DNA of 64,000 nt from Armillaria gallica (lineage: Eukaryota > Basidiomycota > Agaricomycetes > Agaricales > Physalacriaceae), in NCBI GenBank assembly GCA_037576215.1, contig JBANDB010000002.1, positions 1,488,001 to 1,552,000 on the forward strand, read 5' to 3'. Of the stretch, positions 11,353-23,142 are shown in pieces. The notes under the pieces are model-generated. The model saw only the letters and a program-made list of their open reading frames with translations, was not told where the DNA came from and did not search any database. The translations under genes and the position numbers were made by a program. Positions within the stretch are counted from its first letter, which is position 1; the number at the start of each line of letters is the position of its first letter.

Positions 11353-11643
11353 TCATTTTTCTCCGATATCTCTCTGGATATTGTTGCAGTTAAATGATGA
11401 GGGATCATACCTGTTTTGCGAATGCATAAGTACCAGGCTCGTTGCTTCTATGATCCGCTGCTCATTGTCCATTAGTTTATACCATCCAGTATGTATAACA
11501 AGTCCGCACCTATTTAATTGCGTACGTCTCTTCAGAAAGCGGTCATGACTCAAGTACTCAAATTCGAACCAGAGTCCATCCAGATTTAGAAGTTGCTGAG
11601 GACTCGCCCAGCGACTCTCTTCTCCAGACGAATTCGCGCGCAT
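11353..11643 (-). CDS. Candidate exon, unknown protein
   Basis: The minus-strand frame of 96 codons reads MRANSSGEESRWASPQQ, then LDGLWFEFEYLSHDRF and LNRCGLVIHTGWYKL. After HSQN there is a good donor (GTATGATCC, near 11420), so the last 20 codons of the frame are likely intron. The composition looks protein-like, but I found no partner exons that join in phase on either side and no family match. Confidence 0.3.
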   Translation of the reverse strand: MRANSSGEESRWASPQQLLNLDGLWFEFEYLSHDRFLKRRTQLNRCGLVIHTGWYKLMDNEQRIIEATSLVLMHSQNRYDPSSFNCNNIQRDIGEK

Positions 11644-11879
11644 TCAGAGTCTACGCGGTGTTGTGTTCATGGGTGGTCGCTGTTCGGAGACCGTACAGTT
11701 TGCAAAAGCGAGTCCACAGATCCAAAAGGCTGAATATGATGTACGGAAGGGAGGTATTGTAGTGAACGCAATCAGAGGTAGAAATATCAGGAACTATCAT
11801 AATGGATTAAGCGGAGCCTTCTCAGAATCATCTCCTGATCAGGCGACAAGCATGCAGAGAGGGACAGTCAACATGGTGT

Positions 11880-12930
11880 ACTTATTGACAGTTGACTTTA
11901 CATTGCTACAATATCGTTCAAAGAAACTACAAGAGTGGGAGATATCCCTGATCTCCGCACCTACGTTGGAGTTTCAGCCGAGACGTTGCAATATCTGAGT
12001 GTGGGAACCTACAGCGCATCATAGACAAAAAGGAAGTATGTTCCAGCAATCTCGAGCGCAGTTCGCATGCTATTGAAATAAGCAATGAAACTCGCTCCAC
12101 TGATTTGTATCGTGTTCAAAGTTCATGAGCTTGAGCAGGATAGCAGCAGAACTTGTTACTTACATGACCACTCCAGCAACGCCACCCAAGATTATCGCCC
12201 ATACCAGGGATACCATGAGATCACCTATGTCGCCGGAGAATGCAGCCCAATACATGTTGGTTTCTGTTTCATTCAAGTCGAGGGATGCGATGAAAGGAAG
12301 AATCTCCTCAAGGTATTCAAAGGGAATGTATACATTCTTTCCCTTGTAACCTTCCAGAGTCGTGGTGAGCCGCGTAATCCTTTCAAAACAAGAATCAATG
12401 TCGCTGCCCAGAATTTCGGCGCAGACCTGGAAGCAACACCATAAATGATTTAAGGAGTGCAATACTGACGACCGGGCTCACCCTCTTTGGCAAAGCCAAG
12501 AGTCTATCGCCTCGTTTTACAATGATGTAGCCTTGATCCGTCAGGCTACCATTCGAGGCATGGGCGACAACGGAATATCTAGGAGGTGCGTTAAGCGAGT
12601 GGTCCATTTGATGCAGGGGATGGGGGTTAGTGGCGATGAATGAGGGAAAAGTATAATACGTCTGGCAGCTTTACATAAGAAAGGAAAGGCACAAACAAAG
12701 ACCAGGAAATAACAAGCCGGCATCATTGTGTTACTGTTGCAGTAGAGATAGAAAAAGGGAATTGAAAGAGATACTAAGTAGTTTTTATTTTAATTAGGCA
12801 TGGAGGCTTCAAACACATGAGCCATCCAATTTCGGCTGAATCGAAATAGAAAGTATAGTAGAATTGTATGTCACAGTAAATGAGAAAAGGAATGAAACTC
12901 GCACGGAAAATAAGCTAGATCATCTGTAGA
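11880..12930. repeat. Direct repeat D, copy 1
   Basis: About 1.05 kb that recurs in the same orientation at 47325-48352. It carries the membrane protein gene at 12009-12607 and runs into the head of repeat A copy 2. The second copy stops inside the A head, so the unit that was duplicated already included part of an A element. Confidence 0.8.
12009..12607 (-). CDS. Small protein with two C-terminal membrane helices (gene D1)
   Basis: Three minus-strand exons join in phase: 12607-12482, 12426-12164 and 12069-12009 (450 bases, 149 residues). The introns are GTGAGC...CCAG and GTAAGT...TAG. The protein starts MDHSLNAPPRYSVV, has the middle segment KNVYIPFEYLEEILPFIASL, and ends with two hydrophobic stretches, SLVWAIILGGVAGVVIM and IAGTYFLFVYDAL. 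An upstream ATG at 12726 opens a hydrophobic, signal-peptide-like stretch (ACYFLVFVCAFPF) with a GTAAAG donor. Joined to an acceptor at 12579 it would give a signal peptide ending near AHA, but the join is one base out of phase in this copy and in phase in the broken copy at 48 kb. So the true N-terminus may have been lost here by a one-base deletion. Family unknown. Confidence 0.6.
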
Positions 12931-14180
12931 TGGAGATACGAACTCGACAACACAAGGTATTTGGTAGACATTCACCGTTCGCGACAAGAAATCGGCGTCA
13001 AGCGCAGGGAAAACCTTTATGTGCGCAGAAGGGTGCAGACAACAGAAGCAAGTTGTGGGGCGAGTCCTTGAGCAACTTCCGGGGAAAACCCTACCACCAG
13101 TAAAAGGCTGTCCTTCGAAGCGCTGTAAATAACGGGTGATAACCTGCTAGGTAAGAAGTGGAATCAGTACGAGTAATGTCAAGGGAAAATAGTAGACCAA
13201 CGTTTAGATTAAATGATCCATTATGAGGTCATCTCCGTCAGATGAATCGTAACTGAACGTGGACACGTCCCGGGGTAACCTTCATCGAGGATAACCACGC
13301 ATGCACTGGGATGTATTCCTGTTGGCATATCTGAGTCTGAGTCACCCGACAAAAGAAGAAGGCATACGTCGAAAAAATATATGTACACTCGCGAGGACCG
13401 TGCGATGGAAACATCAAGGATAGTGGACGTGATGACAACATGCGGCTACAGTCGAGGAGAACGACGTTAGGACTACAAATACAACGGACTGATGAGCCTA
13501 TTGTACGATTTCTGGACAAGTAAGAGCGACGCACGAATTGGGCTTCGCCAATTCCGTGAGTATCGACTCGACGGACGAGGACCTTCACAGCGCGACCAAG
13601 ACGAAGACAAATGAGGGGACACTTAGAATATTAAATATTATCAGAACGACCATTCATCTATCCAGGACATAGAAACGCACCATGCCTCTTGGTCCTACTA
13701 TCCATCTCCATCCTCGTATACTCCGATATTCACAAATTCACTGCAATGTTGTCGATATGAGCAAAAGCCTACGAGGAGAATAAGGAAGCGACCACTTGCC
13801 AGTATCAAATCCAGCGTCTCGACCCTGTGAGTCGATTCTCCACAAGAAAACTTGACATGATTACCATCCCAGACAAGAGCAGCTGAAGCGAGCACCCTAG
13901 TGCTGAATTTCGATGGGTGCCGGTGACAAGAGAAGAAGACCGTGGGAATGTTATCTCTCGGCTACATTTGGTGCCCAAAATCATTAACTCCCCTAAATCC
14001 GCGGCTCGGGGAGATAAGAAATTTGATGCCATATCTGATTCCCGCCATCACTTCCTCACGCCTTCTCCCCTTGCCTCACCCACTGTGTCCGTTAAGTGTT
14101 GGATTGTTCCTTGTAGCCTCAGCGATGAGTACGCCTTCAATTTTGCATTCAGTGTTGTCATTTTACAGCCCACTTAGATA
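12820..14180 (+). repeat. Repeat family A, copy 2
   Basis: Full head starting at the GTATGTCACAGTAAATGA block, the 116-codon minus-strand ORF (13238-13588), one TTCACAAA octamer and the RGNVISRL frame (13917-14177). The match to other copies ends right after CACTTAGATACTTA, earlier than in any other copy, so it lacks all three known tails. The conserved donor-like site reads GATGAGT here and is therefore broken. Confidence 0.85.
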
Positions 14181-14520
14181 CTTAGAGAGTTATGAAATCG
14201 AGTGTCAATTGCGCGTCGTAAGGTCAGTTCGACTTGGGTTTGACCATTTGAATTTGTTGGATGGAAATCAATGATTGGTATACAATCAGAGTGCCGACTC
14301 ATACTGCGGTAGTGTGGCTTGGCTAGCACAGATACAGTTGTACCTCTGCTTGCGTCATTTTCGATGCTCGATGGCTAAAGTCAACTTCCCTACGTTACGT
14401 CCCCGACTATCGTACTCCATTAAGTGCTCCCACCTCGACGTTTCGGTGTGTGGCGTCACCGTGGGTCATTCCAAGCTTTGCTTTGTTGGTTCTTTTTAGG
14501 AAACTCTTTCATGCAGAGTG

Positions 14521-14528
14521 TATAAATG
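14521..14528 (+). promoter_or_regulatory. TATA-like box TATAAATG
   Basis: Lies 43 bases before the ATG at 14571. The same TATAAATG with similar flanking sequence stands before the coiled-coil gene at 26.6-27.7 kb, whose first exons match this gene. Confidence 0.55.
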
Positions 14529-14570
14529 TCTTAATGCCGAAATTATCGAGTGCATTTGTTACCCATCACC

Positions 14571-16914
14571 ATGTCTACCTCCCCAAGAAATGCTTCTTTT
14601 CAGCCTTCTGGTCTTGAACTCTCTAACAATGAAATACCCACCAACAGTATATCATCGTCTGTTGCAAATGGAGACCACTTTTTTCCTCCAAGGCCCATTA
14701 TGGTGAGTGCTGCTCTGTCTCTCATTCCAATCGTTGCTTACTTATACGTCTTTCAGCCCTCTACTCATCAAGTCTCAGTACCGTCTTTTGTCATACCAAT
14801 CTTCCTCTTGTTGAACATTTCTTTGTAGTTTCAATCCATGTCTGATCCCTCTTCGCTCCTGGCTGTCGCTTTTCCTTGCTCTGAGAGGCCGATGCTGCTT
14901 GGTCTTTCTACCTCCCCCCATCCAACCGACCACCCTAGGTGCGATAGCTCAGAGGTCACGCGCCACTCGCTATCGTCTCCTCTCCTGGTACGTTTGTCTA
15001 TTGATACCTGCAAACCAATTGCTCATCGTCCAGTATTCTTCCCATGTCCAGGTTTGTGTAAAGTGTCGTCTTGACAAAATTGTGCCCTACATCCCCAACA
15101 TCGACACTGAAGGCATCCTTCGTTCTGGTCCTTCTCCCTCCATCAAGGCACTGGCGCCTGCTATCGCTCAAGATATTCCTCCCCTTCAACTATATCTATC
15201 TACCTTAAACCAGCTCTCCAAAGAAATCTCTGACACACGCAATCGGGTCCGACATCTTTGTCCTGTCAACCTTTGTTCAGAATTTTGTCATGATCACACT
15301 GTGCCCTCCACCCCCTGCCCTACTGATGCTGCCCTTTCTCCTGATCCATCGCCATCTATCAAGGGGCTTCCCCTCGCTATCACGCACGATATCATACCCT
15401 TTCAAGCGGACCTAGATCAATTATTTCGCGACATTTCTGACAGGTGCAGTCGTGTGCGAAAAGAAATAGAATACCACGAAGCTGCTCTTGCGCCTATCCA
15501 ATCCCTTCCTACGGATCTTCTTATTGACATATTTATGTTGGTACCGGTGAATGCCCTGAAGCCCCTATCTTCCCCATGGATCTTCGGCCAGGTCTGCGTG
15601 GCCTGGAGGTCGCTTTCTTTTTCCTCTCCATCCCTCTGGTCACGAATCATCATTGACGACTTTTACGGACTTCCTGGGCCCAAAGTTGAGGCCGCCCTCA
15701 AGATATACTTGTTTCGTTCCAAGGCTCATCCTCTTTCCTTCTGCCTCGACTCGCTTACCTTTCCTGATCCTGCCGGAGACTTCAACCCTATCACCCATCT
15801 AAGCATCATTGTGGCCCATGCATCGCGTTGGACTTCTGTCCAGCTTGATGTGACTTCGAGTCAACTTACGAAGCTTTTGGAAATGATTCATGAGCCGCCG
15901 CGCTGTATTCGCATCTTGGAGATATATGTGCACGAGGACCCTTATGATGGGGAGTCATATCTCCCGTACAAGCCGACGTTTTCCTTGTCGCCCATTGCTC
16001 ATGGCACCATATATGGCGTGTCCACGTCTATGCTCCCTGTCTTTCTTGGCAAGCTCACAACTTTATGCTGTGAGCTGAAGGAATCCTCGGGTTTGACCAA
16101 GATATTGGAACAGGCAACAGAGTTAGAGACGCTGCACATTGTTCCTGAACCCAGTGTTGGTTCTAGCGACAGTCTTAAGTCCTATGGGCCAACCGTGTAT
16201 CATCCAATTCTACGTCGTCTTACCATTTTTGTCTATCGGACACAAAGATATGTTTTTCCAGTGGTCCCCATCAGCGTTGACTCGATTTCTATATCAGGAT
16301 TACGCGAGCTTGAACTTATCACGCATGACATACCCAGGATTGCGTTCATGCCTCTGTTTGATTCAGAAGATATGGCCCGTATTCATTGCCTGTTACAGCG
16401 ATCAGGGTGTGCGCTGGACATCTTGCGCATCCATTCCCCCCTCCCGTGGAGCGATGTTTTGCCTATCCTTGCAGCACAATGGCAGTCGCTGACGACCTTA
16501 CATCTGTTTGTTAACACAGACATCGCACTACAATTGTTTTGTGCTTTGAGCGCAGAAAGTAACACACCACGAAGACCCGCTGCAATAGACACTATTTCAT
16601 TACTGAATCTGCAGCACTTGACTCTTTCGGAAGAACCTCGCATTGGGACTGATATCGGGATGATGAAATCCATTGGCGCACTGTACGATGCAATTTTATC
16701 ACGTTGGGGTCGTCCAGACGTCAAACAGCTCGCCTGTTTGAGGTTGATTCTTGTTGACCAGCCGCTGGAGGCCCTGCGACATAACCCCGCCACTGGATTT
16801 GGATTGCTACATTTGATCGGGCTAAAGAGCTTCATTTTGAATGTGAATTTCTTAGTTGATGGTGATGATATCCTCGAAGCAGGTGGATGGCTGGAATTAT
16901 TAGGCGAGGAATAA
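14571..16914 (+). CDS. F-box protein with N-terminus shared with a coiled-coil gene
   Basis: Exons 14571-14702, 14757-14771 (15 bases), 14829-14987 and 15034-16914 (or 15052-16914; both acceptors keep the frame) give about 720-730 residues. Exons 1-3, introns 1-3 and the TATA box match the gene at 26625-27662: MSTSPRNASFQPSGLEL here against MSTSPRSASVQPSSLHL there. Exon 4 is unrelated to that gene. It starts near VCVKCRLDK, contains an internal duplication (GPSPSIKALAPAIAQD... and DPSPSIKGLPLAITHD...), then at about residues 250-300 an agaricomycete F-box (SLPTDLLIDIF, later VCVAWRSLSFSSPSLW), then a long C-terminal region of the leucine-rich type common in these proteins. F-box proteins bind Skp1 and choose targets for SCF ubiquitin ligases; that role is inferred from the domain. 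The frame is intact. Confidence 0.85.
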
Positions 16915-17025
16915 ATTCTAGATAAAGGCTCAGAACATGTCCTATCTTGTCATATATATTCATTTTCCAGTCGTGATCGAGGAGTCCTTATGAAACTCCG
17001 GGGAATAACGAGTGGGTCAGTGCAT

Positions 17026-17484
17026 TTACACTGAGTGTCTCCGTTCGCATTGATGAGATGCGCAGTAGCGCGATACAGAATAGCTTAGAACTACTCGAAG
17101 ATTATTAGCCAACATCAAATCATGATGGTGAGCGTGAGATGTACTCAATAACTCACATTTCGTCTTGCATATGCATCGAGGCAGTGTCGTAGCGGCGTAA
17201 ATGTCGACCCAGGTCCTCCATTCTGTCAAGTTATCGTCAATTGACACACATCGCAGGGTACTAGCAAACATCTTCAAGCTCGCCGGCTTCTTCGGAAAGC
17301 CCTGCTCTGCATAGGCGGGTCCGATCCTTCCAACTCTCAGCGAGTCGAAGGAGAGTCGATATGAGAATGATGCTGCTCTCTGCCCTCTGGTCCTTTTTGC
17401 AGGTCTCTGTTCACTTGCCAATTGATTGACAAACAGCCGCTCTTTGGTGAAGGACTGACCCAAACCCAACGCACAAGGGGCCAA
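17026..17484 (-). CDS. ORF of 152 codons in block B, unknown family
   Basis: The minus-strand frame starts MAPCALGLGQSFTKER and continues LFVNQLASEQRPAKRTRG, YRLSFDSLRVGRIG, KKPASLKMFAST and LTEWRTWVDIYAA. The part from about 17480 to 17160 recurs at 7.8-8.2 kb, where it carries stops, so this is the better copy. Upstream on the same strand (17600-17810) there are further readable pieces such as QIGRTWNIAFRLFTEYKYIH and IVPFRAEFYPADKLGRLP that could be earlier exons, but stops and unclear junctions prevent a full model. The last 35 codons lie outside the repeated block and may not be part of the original protein. Confidence 0.4.
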   Translation of the reverse strand: MAPCALGLGQSFTKERLFVNQLASEQRPAKRTRGQRAASFSYRLSFDSLRVGRIGPAYAEQGFPKKPASLKMFASTLRCVSIDDNLTEWRTWVDIYAATTLPRCICKTKCELLSTSHAHHHDLMLANNLRVVLSYSVSRYCASHQCERRHSV

Positions 17485-17872
17485 ATTTTATCGTCAAAAT
17501 AATTCCCCGTCTATATGCCTACCAGGTATGATCGTCGGGCACTCATCCGCTAGCGATATGGTATGATTTCTGCAATTTGAGGTGTGGACATTACTCCTTC
17601 GTAATGTTGGATGGCAAACGTCCGAGTTTGTCAGCGGGATAGAACTCTGCACGGAATGGGACTATTAACACCCTTCAGGAAGTATAGTATTTCTGACCGA
17701 GACGGTGCCAAGGATGGCAGGCAGAGGCATGGATGTATTTGTACTCAGTGAATAGGCGAAAGGCAATGTTCCAAGTTCTTCCAATCTGTTGAATATCAGT
17801 CATCGGTGAGCCAAACTCTTTCTTTCCCCCCGACACAGTACCAATTAATGTCCAGTTCCGTTAGGTCCATAG

Positions 17873-18112
17873 CTAACTTGATACTTTTTCGGGTTGTATC
17901 AACAAAGGTTGCAAAACAACATGCACACTGCTATTTCTATCCTTCAGTTTTGCTCTATATACACTACTTTGAAAAAAGGAGAAAGGCGTGTGATGGGGCA
18001 TCCAGCTACCGTTTTCCATTAAACGTCGAAGTGTTCGATCGGAAGTCCTGGCTCTTTGCGATATAAACTCTGTATATGATGCTGGTATCTCACAGAACTC
18101 ATCTGGCGTCTC
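17873..18112 (-). CDS. Conserved terminal exon in block B/C (80 codons with stop)
   Basis: On the minus strand a CAG acceptor at 18115-18113 opens a frame of exactly 80 codons with stop: ETPDEFCEIPASYTEF, then RTLRRLMENGSWMPHH and HVVLQPLLIQPEKVSS. The same frame and stop are kept in the inverted copy at 63457-63696 and, apart from one TGG-to-TGA change, in the copy at 8.5-8.7 kb. It may be the true last exon of gene C, which lies just upstream on the same strand. Function unknown. Confidence 0.5.
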   Translation of the reverse strand, partial: ETPDEFCEIPASYTEFISQRARTSDRTLRRLMENGSWMPHHTPFSFFQSSVYRAKLKDRNSSVHVVLQPLLIQPEKVSS

Positions 18113-18199
18113 CTGTTTTGTCCCCTCTTTAGGTATGTAAGCTCCTGGTTCATCGGTAACGGCTCAAGAGATGACACCGTCCCCAGTAGGATCGTCGCT

Positions 18200-19639
18200 C
18201 TACCCCTTGCGTTGGTCCTTTTCCGTCGTGATGCGCTTAGGTGTACACCCTCGCGATCTGCTTCCCTTTCTCCAAAGCAATCTAACCACAAGCTGTAGTG
18301 TTCTCCTGCTCAAAACATCTGCTTTGCTTCCCAGTATTTTCTTGGGGCTTGCTTTTCTTAGCGCATCGCCGGTAGTCCTACAATACTTCCCTTCACGGTG
18401 TTTGTTTGGAGTGACATTCAGCCGAGCTTGCCATGCTGTTACTCCCCTCCAAGCTGATTTTTCGGATGTAAATCCTTCTCAAACTTGGAGTAATTCATCA
18501 AATGTCTACTGAATACACGTAGAAAGGAAGAACAGTTCTGTCTAGAAGATACTTGTAAAACGGTTCCAGCCGTGTGCTCCTGGCCCCGGTGCATTTCGTT
18601 GACCCGCATCCTGACAGGGTGTAAATTCAAGGGCCATTGTGTACATATGGTAGTAACTGAACTTACAACAAAGTTCATTACCAAGCGTGCATCCAAGTGG
18701 TCCAACCTCGTCGCCAAGTCTCCAAAACAATCGACTAGGTAAGAATGCATCGACGGGAACTAGGCCCACATCAGGATAGAAGAAAAATATTGTGATTACG
18801 AGCTTACGTCGTCTACGGTGCGTAGTTTGTCTTGGAGAGCCTCAAGCTCCATGCGAGTGTTGGCCAGACTAGTCTCAGCCAAATCTGATCTCTCGTTCGC
18901 GGTGTCGAGAGCTTGTTGAGTATCAGAGAGTTGTCACTCCATAGAATTAATCTGGAAAGACCAATTCTGAGGATGAAATACTATACGTTGAAAGTGATCG
19001 GGCTCACACGGTATCGTAAATCATCTGCACCCAGCGTCTCCATTCGATGGGTGACAACATCGCTAAGCTATAAAGCTCCATGAGGTTGAGGAAGAAAATG
19101 AGCTCAGCAACAAACCTGATTACCGAGGCCATTTGTGAGAACATTTATGGCACCCTGGTGCTAGATGTTGACCGTGATACATATGGCCAGACAACAACGA
19201 AATAGAAACACCTACCTTGGCCTCAGTGATGGCCATCGCGTGAAGATGGTCCTGTTTCAAAGCTTGTATTTCCCGTTGATGCTTGAAAGAGATAAGGCTT
19301 AGCAAAGATCCGCAAAGACCATCCGATACCTTGTACCTTAACTTGAAGTTCCCTTTCTTCTTTCAGAAGTTGGACAATGCGGTCATGGAGAGCTTGGACG
19401 TCCTTCTCTGAATTGATAATGCGAGTCTGCAAGAAGCGACGGTCATCAGATAGTAATATAACAAAACCCGATCGGAGTACCTTTGATGCGTGGCCATCAC
19501 CCTCTTCAACGGGAGCTTCCCTTTTTGCTGTATTCACGGGCGTAGCAGGGGCGTCGACAACATCCAGAGTAGACTGAGGCAGCATCGTAGCAGACAGATT
19601 GTGTGGAGAAAGGATAGCGGAGGTGTTTGTGGCAGGAAT
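18200..19639 (-). pseudogene. Coiled-coil gene C, left copy, inactivated
   Basis: The exon order matches the right copy (61941-63369): an N-terminal exon with QSTLDVV, a coiled-coil exon (TRIINSEKDVQALHDRIVQL), short exons HQREIQALKQDH and GAINVLTNGLGNQ, then one with METLGADDLRY, one with QLSDTQQALDTANERSDLA, and a basic C-terminal exon with LRKASPKKILGSK. Introns are 45-60 bases with normal borders. Damage: the start ATG of the right copy is ACA here (first remaining ATG at 19585), a TGA stands at 18934-18936 where the other copy has CGA, and a TGA stands at 18479-18481 where the other has CAA. A short coiled-coil protein of unknown role, no longer made as full length. Confidence 0.7.
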
Positions 19640-19869
19640 GTGGTGATCCCTTATGGCGAAACGGCTTTATATATCTGGGCAGAACAAAGGGAAGAAGTGA
19701 CACGGTGAGTGGCGAAAAAGGGTCCCATAACAAAGGCTCGAAGCATACACCGATAGGTAAGCCGACTACAATACATGAAAATTATATAAGCGCAGTTGGT
19801 GAATTTTGGCGTTCACTGTGGTGTGCTGGCAACCAAGGTGGATGGGCGTATACTCGGTAGAAAATTACA

Positions 19870-20290
19870 GTGCCCATGGTCACATAAATCTTATCTTATC
19901 TGTAATTTGCAATAACCCGATCTGGCATTTACAGCTTTTCCCGTGAGTAGGAGCGTCTTCCTTTGGATCCTCAGACTTGCCCATTTGATATTCACAGAAT
20001 TGAGAAAGGGTCCAGAAACACCCATTGCGTTATGTGAAACCACAGGTCCGGCCTGACACTGCAGCTAGGATATAGCTTCAGTCAAGAATAATGTCACACG
20101 AAGTGAAGCTGCAGAAGGGACACGAGGATGTATGTAGGTAGGAAATATAGTATGAAATGTAATCTGAGAACAAACGATGAGAAATAAGGGGAGAGAAATC
20201 TGCTTCGAGGTATGAGCTAGTCCAGCGGAGGAAGGACCGGCTGTACCGGAAGAGAGGAAGCCGGAAGTTCAGACTTGCGTAGTGGTGGAT
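19870..20290. other. No gene seen
   Basis: No ORF or exon chain I can support between the duplicated block and the WD40 fragment. Confidence 0.4.
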
Positions 20291-20291
20291 A

Positions 20292-20410
20292 TTCGACAAC
20301 TTCAAGGACAGTGACTTGACCACTACCAGGGACCGGCGTGCGCTTCACACACTGAGCAGTGGTATTGTCCCAGGAATGAGCTGATCATCGGCTATCGGAA
20401 AGAAGCAGCA
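20292..20410 (-). pseudogene. Fragment of exon 2 of the WD40 gene at 41-42.8 kb
   Basis: About 120 bases match 42536-42655, the second exon of the intact WD40 gene, on the same strand. Compared with it, the segment has lost four bases just after the codons for DDQLI, which shifts the frame. Nothing else of the gene is present. Repeat A copy 3 begins within 20-30 bases to the right, as copy 7 lies beside the intact gene. Confidence 0.7.
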
Positions 20411-20429
20411 AAAAAGGTCGGCCATGGGA

Positions 20430-21860
20430 GTTGGTGGACATCCACGGTTCACAATAACAAATCGGCGTCAAGGGCAAGGAAAATCTGAATGCGGAAAGAA
20501 GGGTGCAGACACTGCAGAAGCGAGTCGCGGGGCGAGTGCTTGAGTGACTTCCGGGGAGGACCCAACCTCCAGTAAAAGGCTGTCATTCGAAACACCGGAA
20601 ATAACAGGTGATAACCTGCTAGGTAAGAATCGGAATCAGTACGAGCAATGTCAAGGGAAAATAATAGAGCAACATTTAGATTAAATGATCCATTATGAGG
20701 TCATCTCCGTCAGACGAATCGTAACTGGACATGGACACGTCTCGGCGTAACCTTCATCGAGGATAACCACGCATGCACTGGGATGTATTCCTGTTGGCAT
20801 ATCTGAGTCTGAGTCGCCCGGCAAAAGAAGAAGGCATACGTCGAAAAAATGTATGTACACTCGTGAGGACCATGCGATGGAAACATCAAGGATAGCGGAT
20901 GCGATGACAACATGCGGCTACAGTCGAGGAGAACGATGTTAGGACTACAAATACAACGGACTGATGAGCCTATTGTATGATTTCTGGACAAGTAAGAGCG
21001 ACGCACGAATTGGGCTTCGCCAATTCCATGAGTATCGACTCGACGGACGAGGACCTTCACAGCGCGACCAAGACGAAGACAAATGAGGGGACACCTAGAA
21101 TATTAAATATTATCAGAACGACCATTCGTCTATCCAGGACATAGAAATGCACCATGCCTCTTGGTCCTACTATCCATCTCTGTCCTCGTATACTCCGATA
21201 TTCACAAATTCACAAATTCACAAATTCACTGCAATGTTGTCGATATGAGCAAAAGCCTACGAGGAGGATAAGGAAGCGACCACTTGCCAGTATCAAATCC
21301 AGCGTCTCGACCCTGTGAGTCGATTCTCCACAAGAAAACTTGACATGATTACCATCCCAGACAAGAGCAGCTGAAGCGAGCGCCCTAGTGCTGAATTTCG
21401 ATGGGTGCCGGTGACAAGAGAAGAAGACCGTGGGAATGTTATCTCTCGGCTACATTCAGTGCCCAAAATCATTAACTCCCCTAAATCCGCGGCTCAGGGA
21501 GATAAGGAATTTGATGCCATATCTGATTCCCGCCATCACTTTCTCACGCCTTCTCCCCTTGCCTCACCCACTGTGTCCGTTAAGCGTAGGATTGTTCCTT
21601 GTAACCTCAGCGGCGAGTACGTCTTCAAATTTACATTCAGATATTGTCATCTTACGGTCCACTTAACTACTTGGCATCACCTCCAAACTACATTTTCCTG
21701 GTCAGGGGGGCAGAACCGCCTCCTGCGACCGGCCTTGGCGTTCATGCCTAAACCGGGCTGGTCCATTCGCTGAACCCAAAACAACATCGTACTCGCAGTT
21801 TTGAAGTTCTGTGCACTGCGACGCTCCACCTTCCACGCCATCTGTACCATTTAAGCCCGT
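20430..21860 (+). repeat. Repeat family A, copy 3 (tail type T2)
   Basis: Head from GGACATCCACGGTTCAC, 116-codon minus-strand ORF (20710-21060), three TTCACAAA octamers (the most of any copy), and the RGNVISRL frame (21405-21773). The conserved donor-like site reads GCGAGT. Its tail (AAGTTCTGTGCACTGCG... ATTTAAGCCCGTCA) is shared only with copy 7. Confidence 0.85.
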
Positions 21861-21864
21861 CAAG

Positions 21865-22920
21865 CATTGATGGGGAACTTCGTTCAAGTTCACTTCCAAG
21901 GCTCGATTCAGACTTCGGACCGTATCAGGCAAAAATAATTTCCCTCCATAACCACCTAAAGGCTAAGACTAACCCTCGTCGTGAAGGAGGACAATTAAGA
22001 TCTGAGCTTCAAGTCCGTAGCAATTCAAATTTGGAGTGATGGAATGATGACGCTTCTGTTTAGGCAGGCACCTTAGCGGATCCGAATCTAAGTCAAAGAC
22101 AAGGACTCTGCTTCTTACTTCCATCATGTCATCGATACCAACGTTGACTCAACAGGACGACGCAATACCATAGGTGCTAGGCTTTTTATAAGGATCCAGT
22201 TCTATGTCCAGAACCGTGGCAACATTGAGTAATACTGGCAGGCGGCGGCCCTATGAACGCAAGGATCCAAATGGTTCTTTTCATTCGTAATCAAGGCCGA
22301 CAAGATCGACCATCGCGACGATATTTGTGATGAATAGCACCCATCCGGATCGACGGCAGCGATGATGGGCCATTCATAGCCTCTATATCCAGCCCTGTCC
22401 CACTCTCCTAGCCCCGAAGTCATCGCCTGAGTCTTCACTTGGCTCGGCGGAGGATCATCATCTATACGTGTGCCTCCGTGCTTCATCTTGAAGGGTGATA
22501 AGGGATGTGTATCTGTGGCTCTCCCCATCATTTGTTACTACTTTTAATACTGAGCGAGGGTACCTCAAGAGTCTTCCTTATCAGCTATATTTCGTTCTCT
22601 AGTGCCTACAAATTTCTGGATTGCAAAAGACGTGTACGTCGGATGTAGCTGAACTGCAAGGTCATACTCAACGATATCGTGTGACGGACAATAGTAACAC
22701 CATACCAGAGAAAGGATCGTTCTGAGTCCTTTGTTGCGCCGCTTTCCCAAAGATGACCAGACCCTGTTTTCTTCTGCTCGTTATACCCTTGCCTGCGTTT
22801 CTGCTGGACGTGCCATTGGTAATGCGAAAAACTAGATAGGTTCGCTTGTTAAGTTGATCGTCATACGATAACACGGAATTAATCATTTCCTTTACAAACC
22901 TGCATCGCAACAAAAAAGGA
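21865..22920. other. Weak minus-strand coding candidates
   Basis: A 109-codon minus-strand ORF (22531-22202) starts MMGRATDTHPLSPF and ends with a segment containing AAVDPDGCYSSQ. A second region (22913-22565) can be read as a frame through KAAQQRTQNDPFS, a 49-base GTATGG...GCAG intron, and a C-terminal exon with HPTYTSFAIQKFVGTRE. Neither has a recognisable family or a clear start. Confidence 0.25.
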
Positions 22921-23142
22921 TGCTATCATTAATAGCTGTACGATGAACACTTACTCAGCCTATAGACCTTGTTATTTGTACTGCCGTTCTATGTTACTCT
23001 CGGCATCTGGCAGAAGTTACCAATATTTTGCACGTACTCACTATCCGAGATAAGCCAGAAGCGAGGAATGAGCGGAATGGCTTATCAGAGGATAATACGC
23101 TGCGGCAGTGGTACATGCTGGTCAAATATTAAGGTTTATCAT

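Larger units (their letters stand above)
17517..19865. repeat. Inverted duplicated block (C plus B), left copy
   Basis: The reverse complement of this 2.35 kb matches 61705-64000 nearly base for base over most of its length. The right copy runs off the end of the window, so the full size is unknown. The block carries the coiled-coil gene C and a following exon. Confidence 0.9.

Noticed and set aside
16383..16835. 150-codon minus-strand ORF inside the F-box gene
   Set aside because: Antisense to the intact F-box exon with no independent support.
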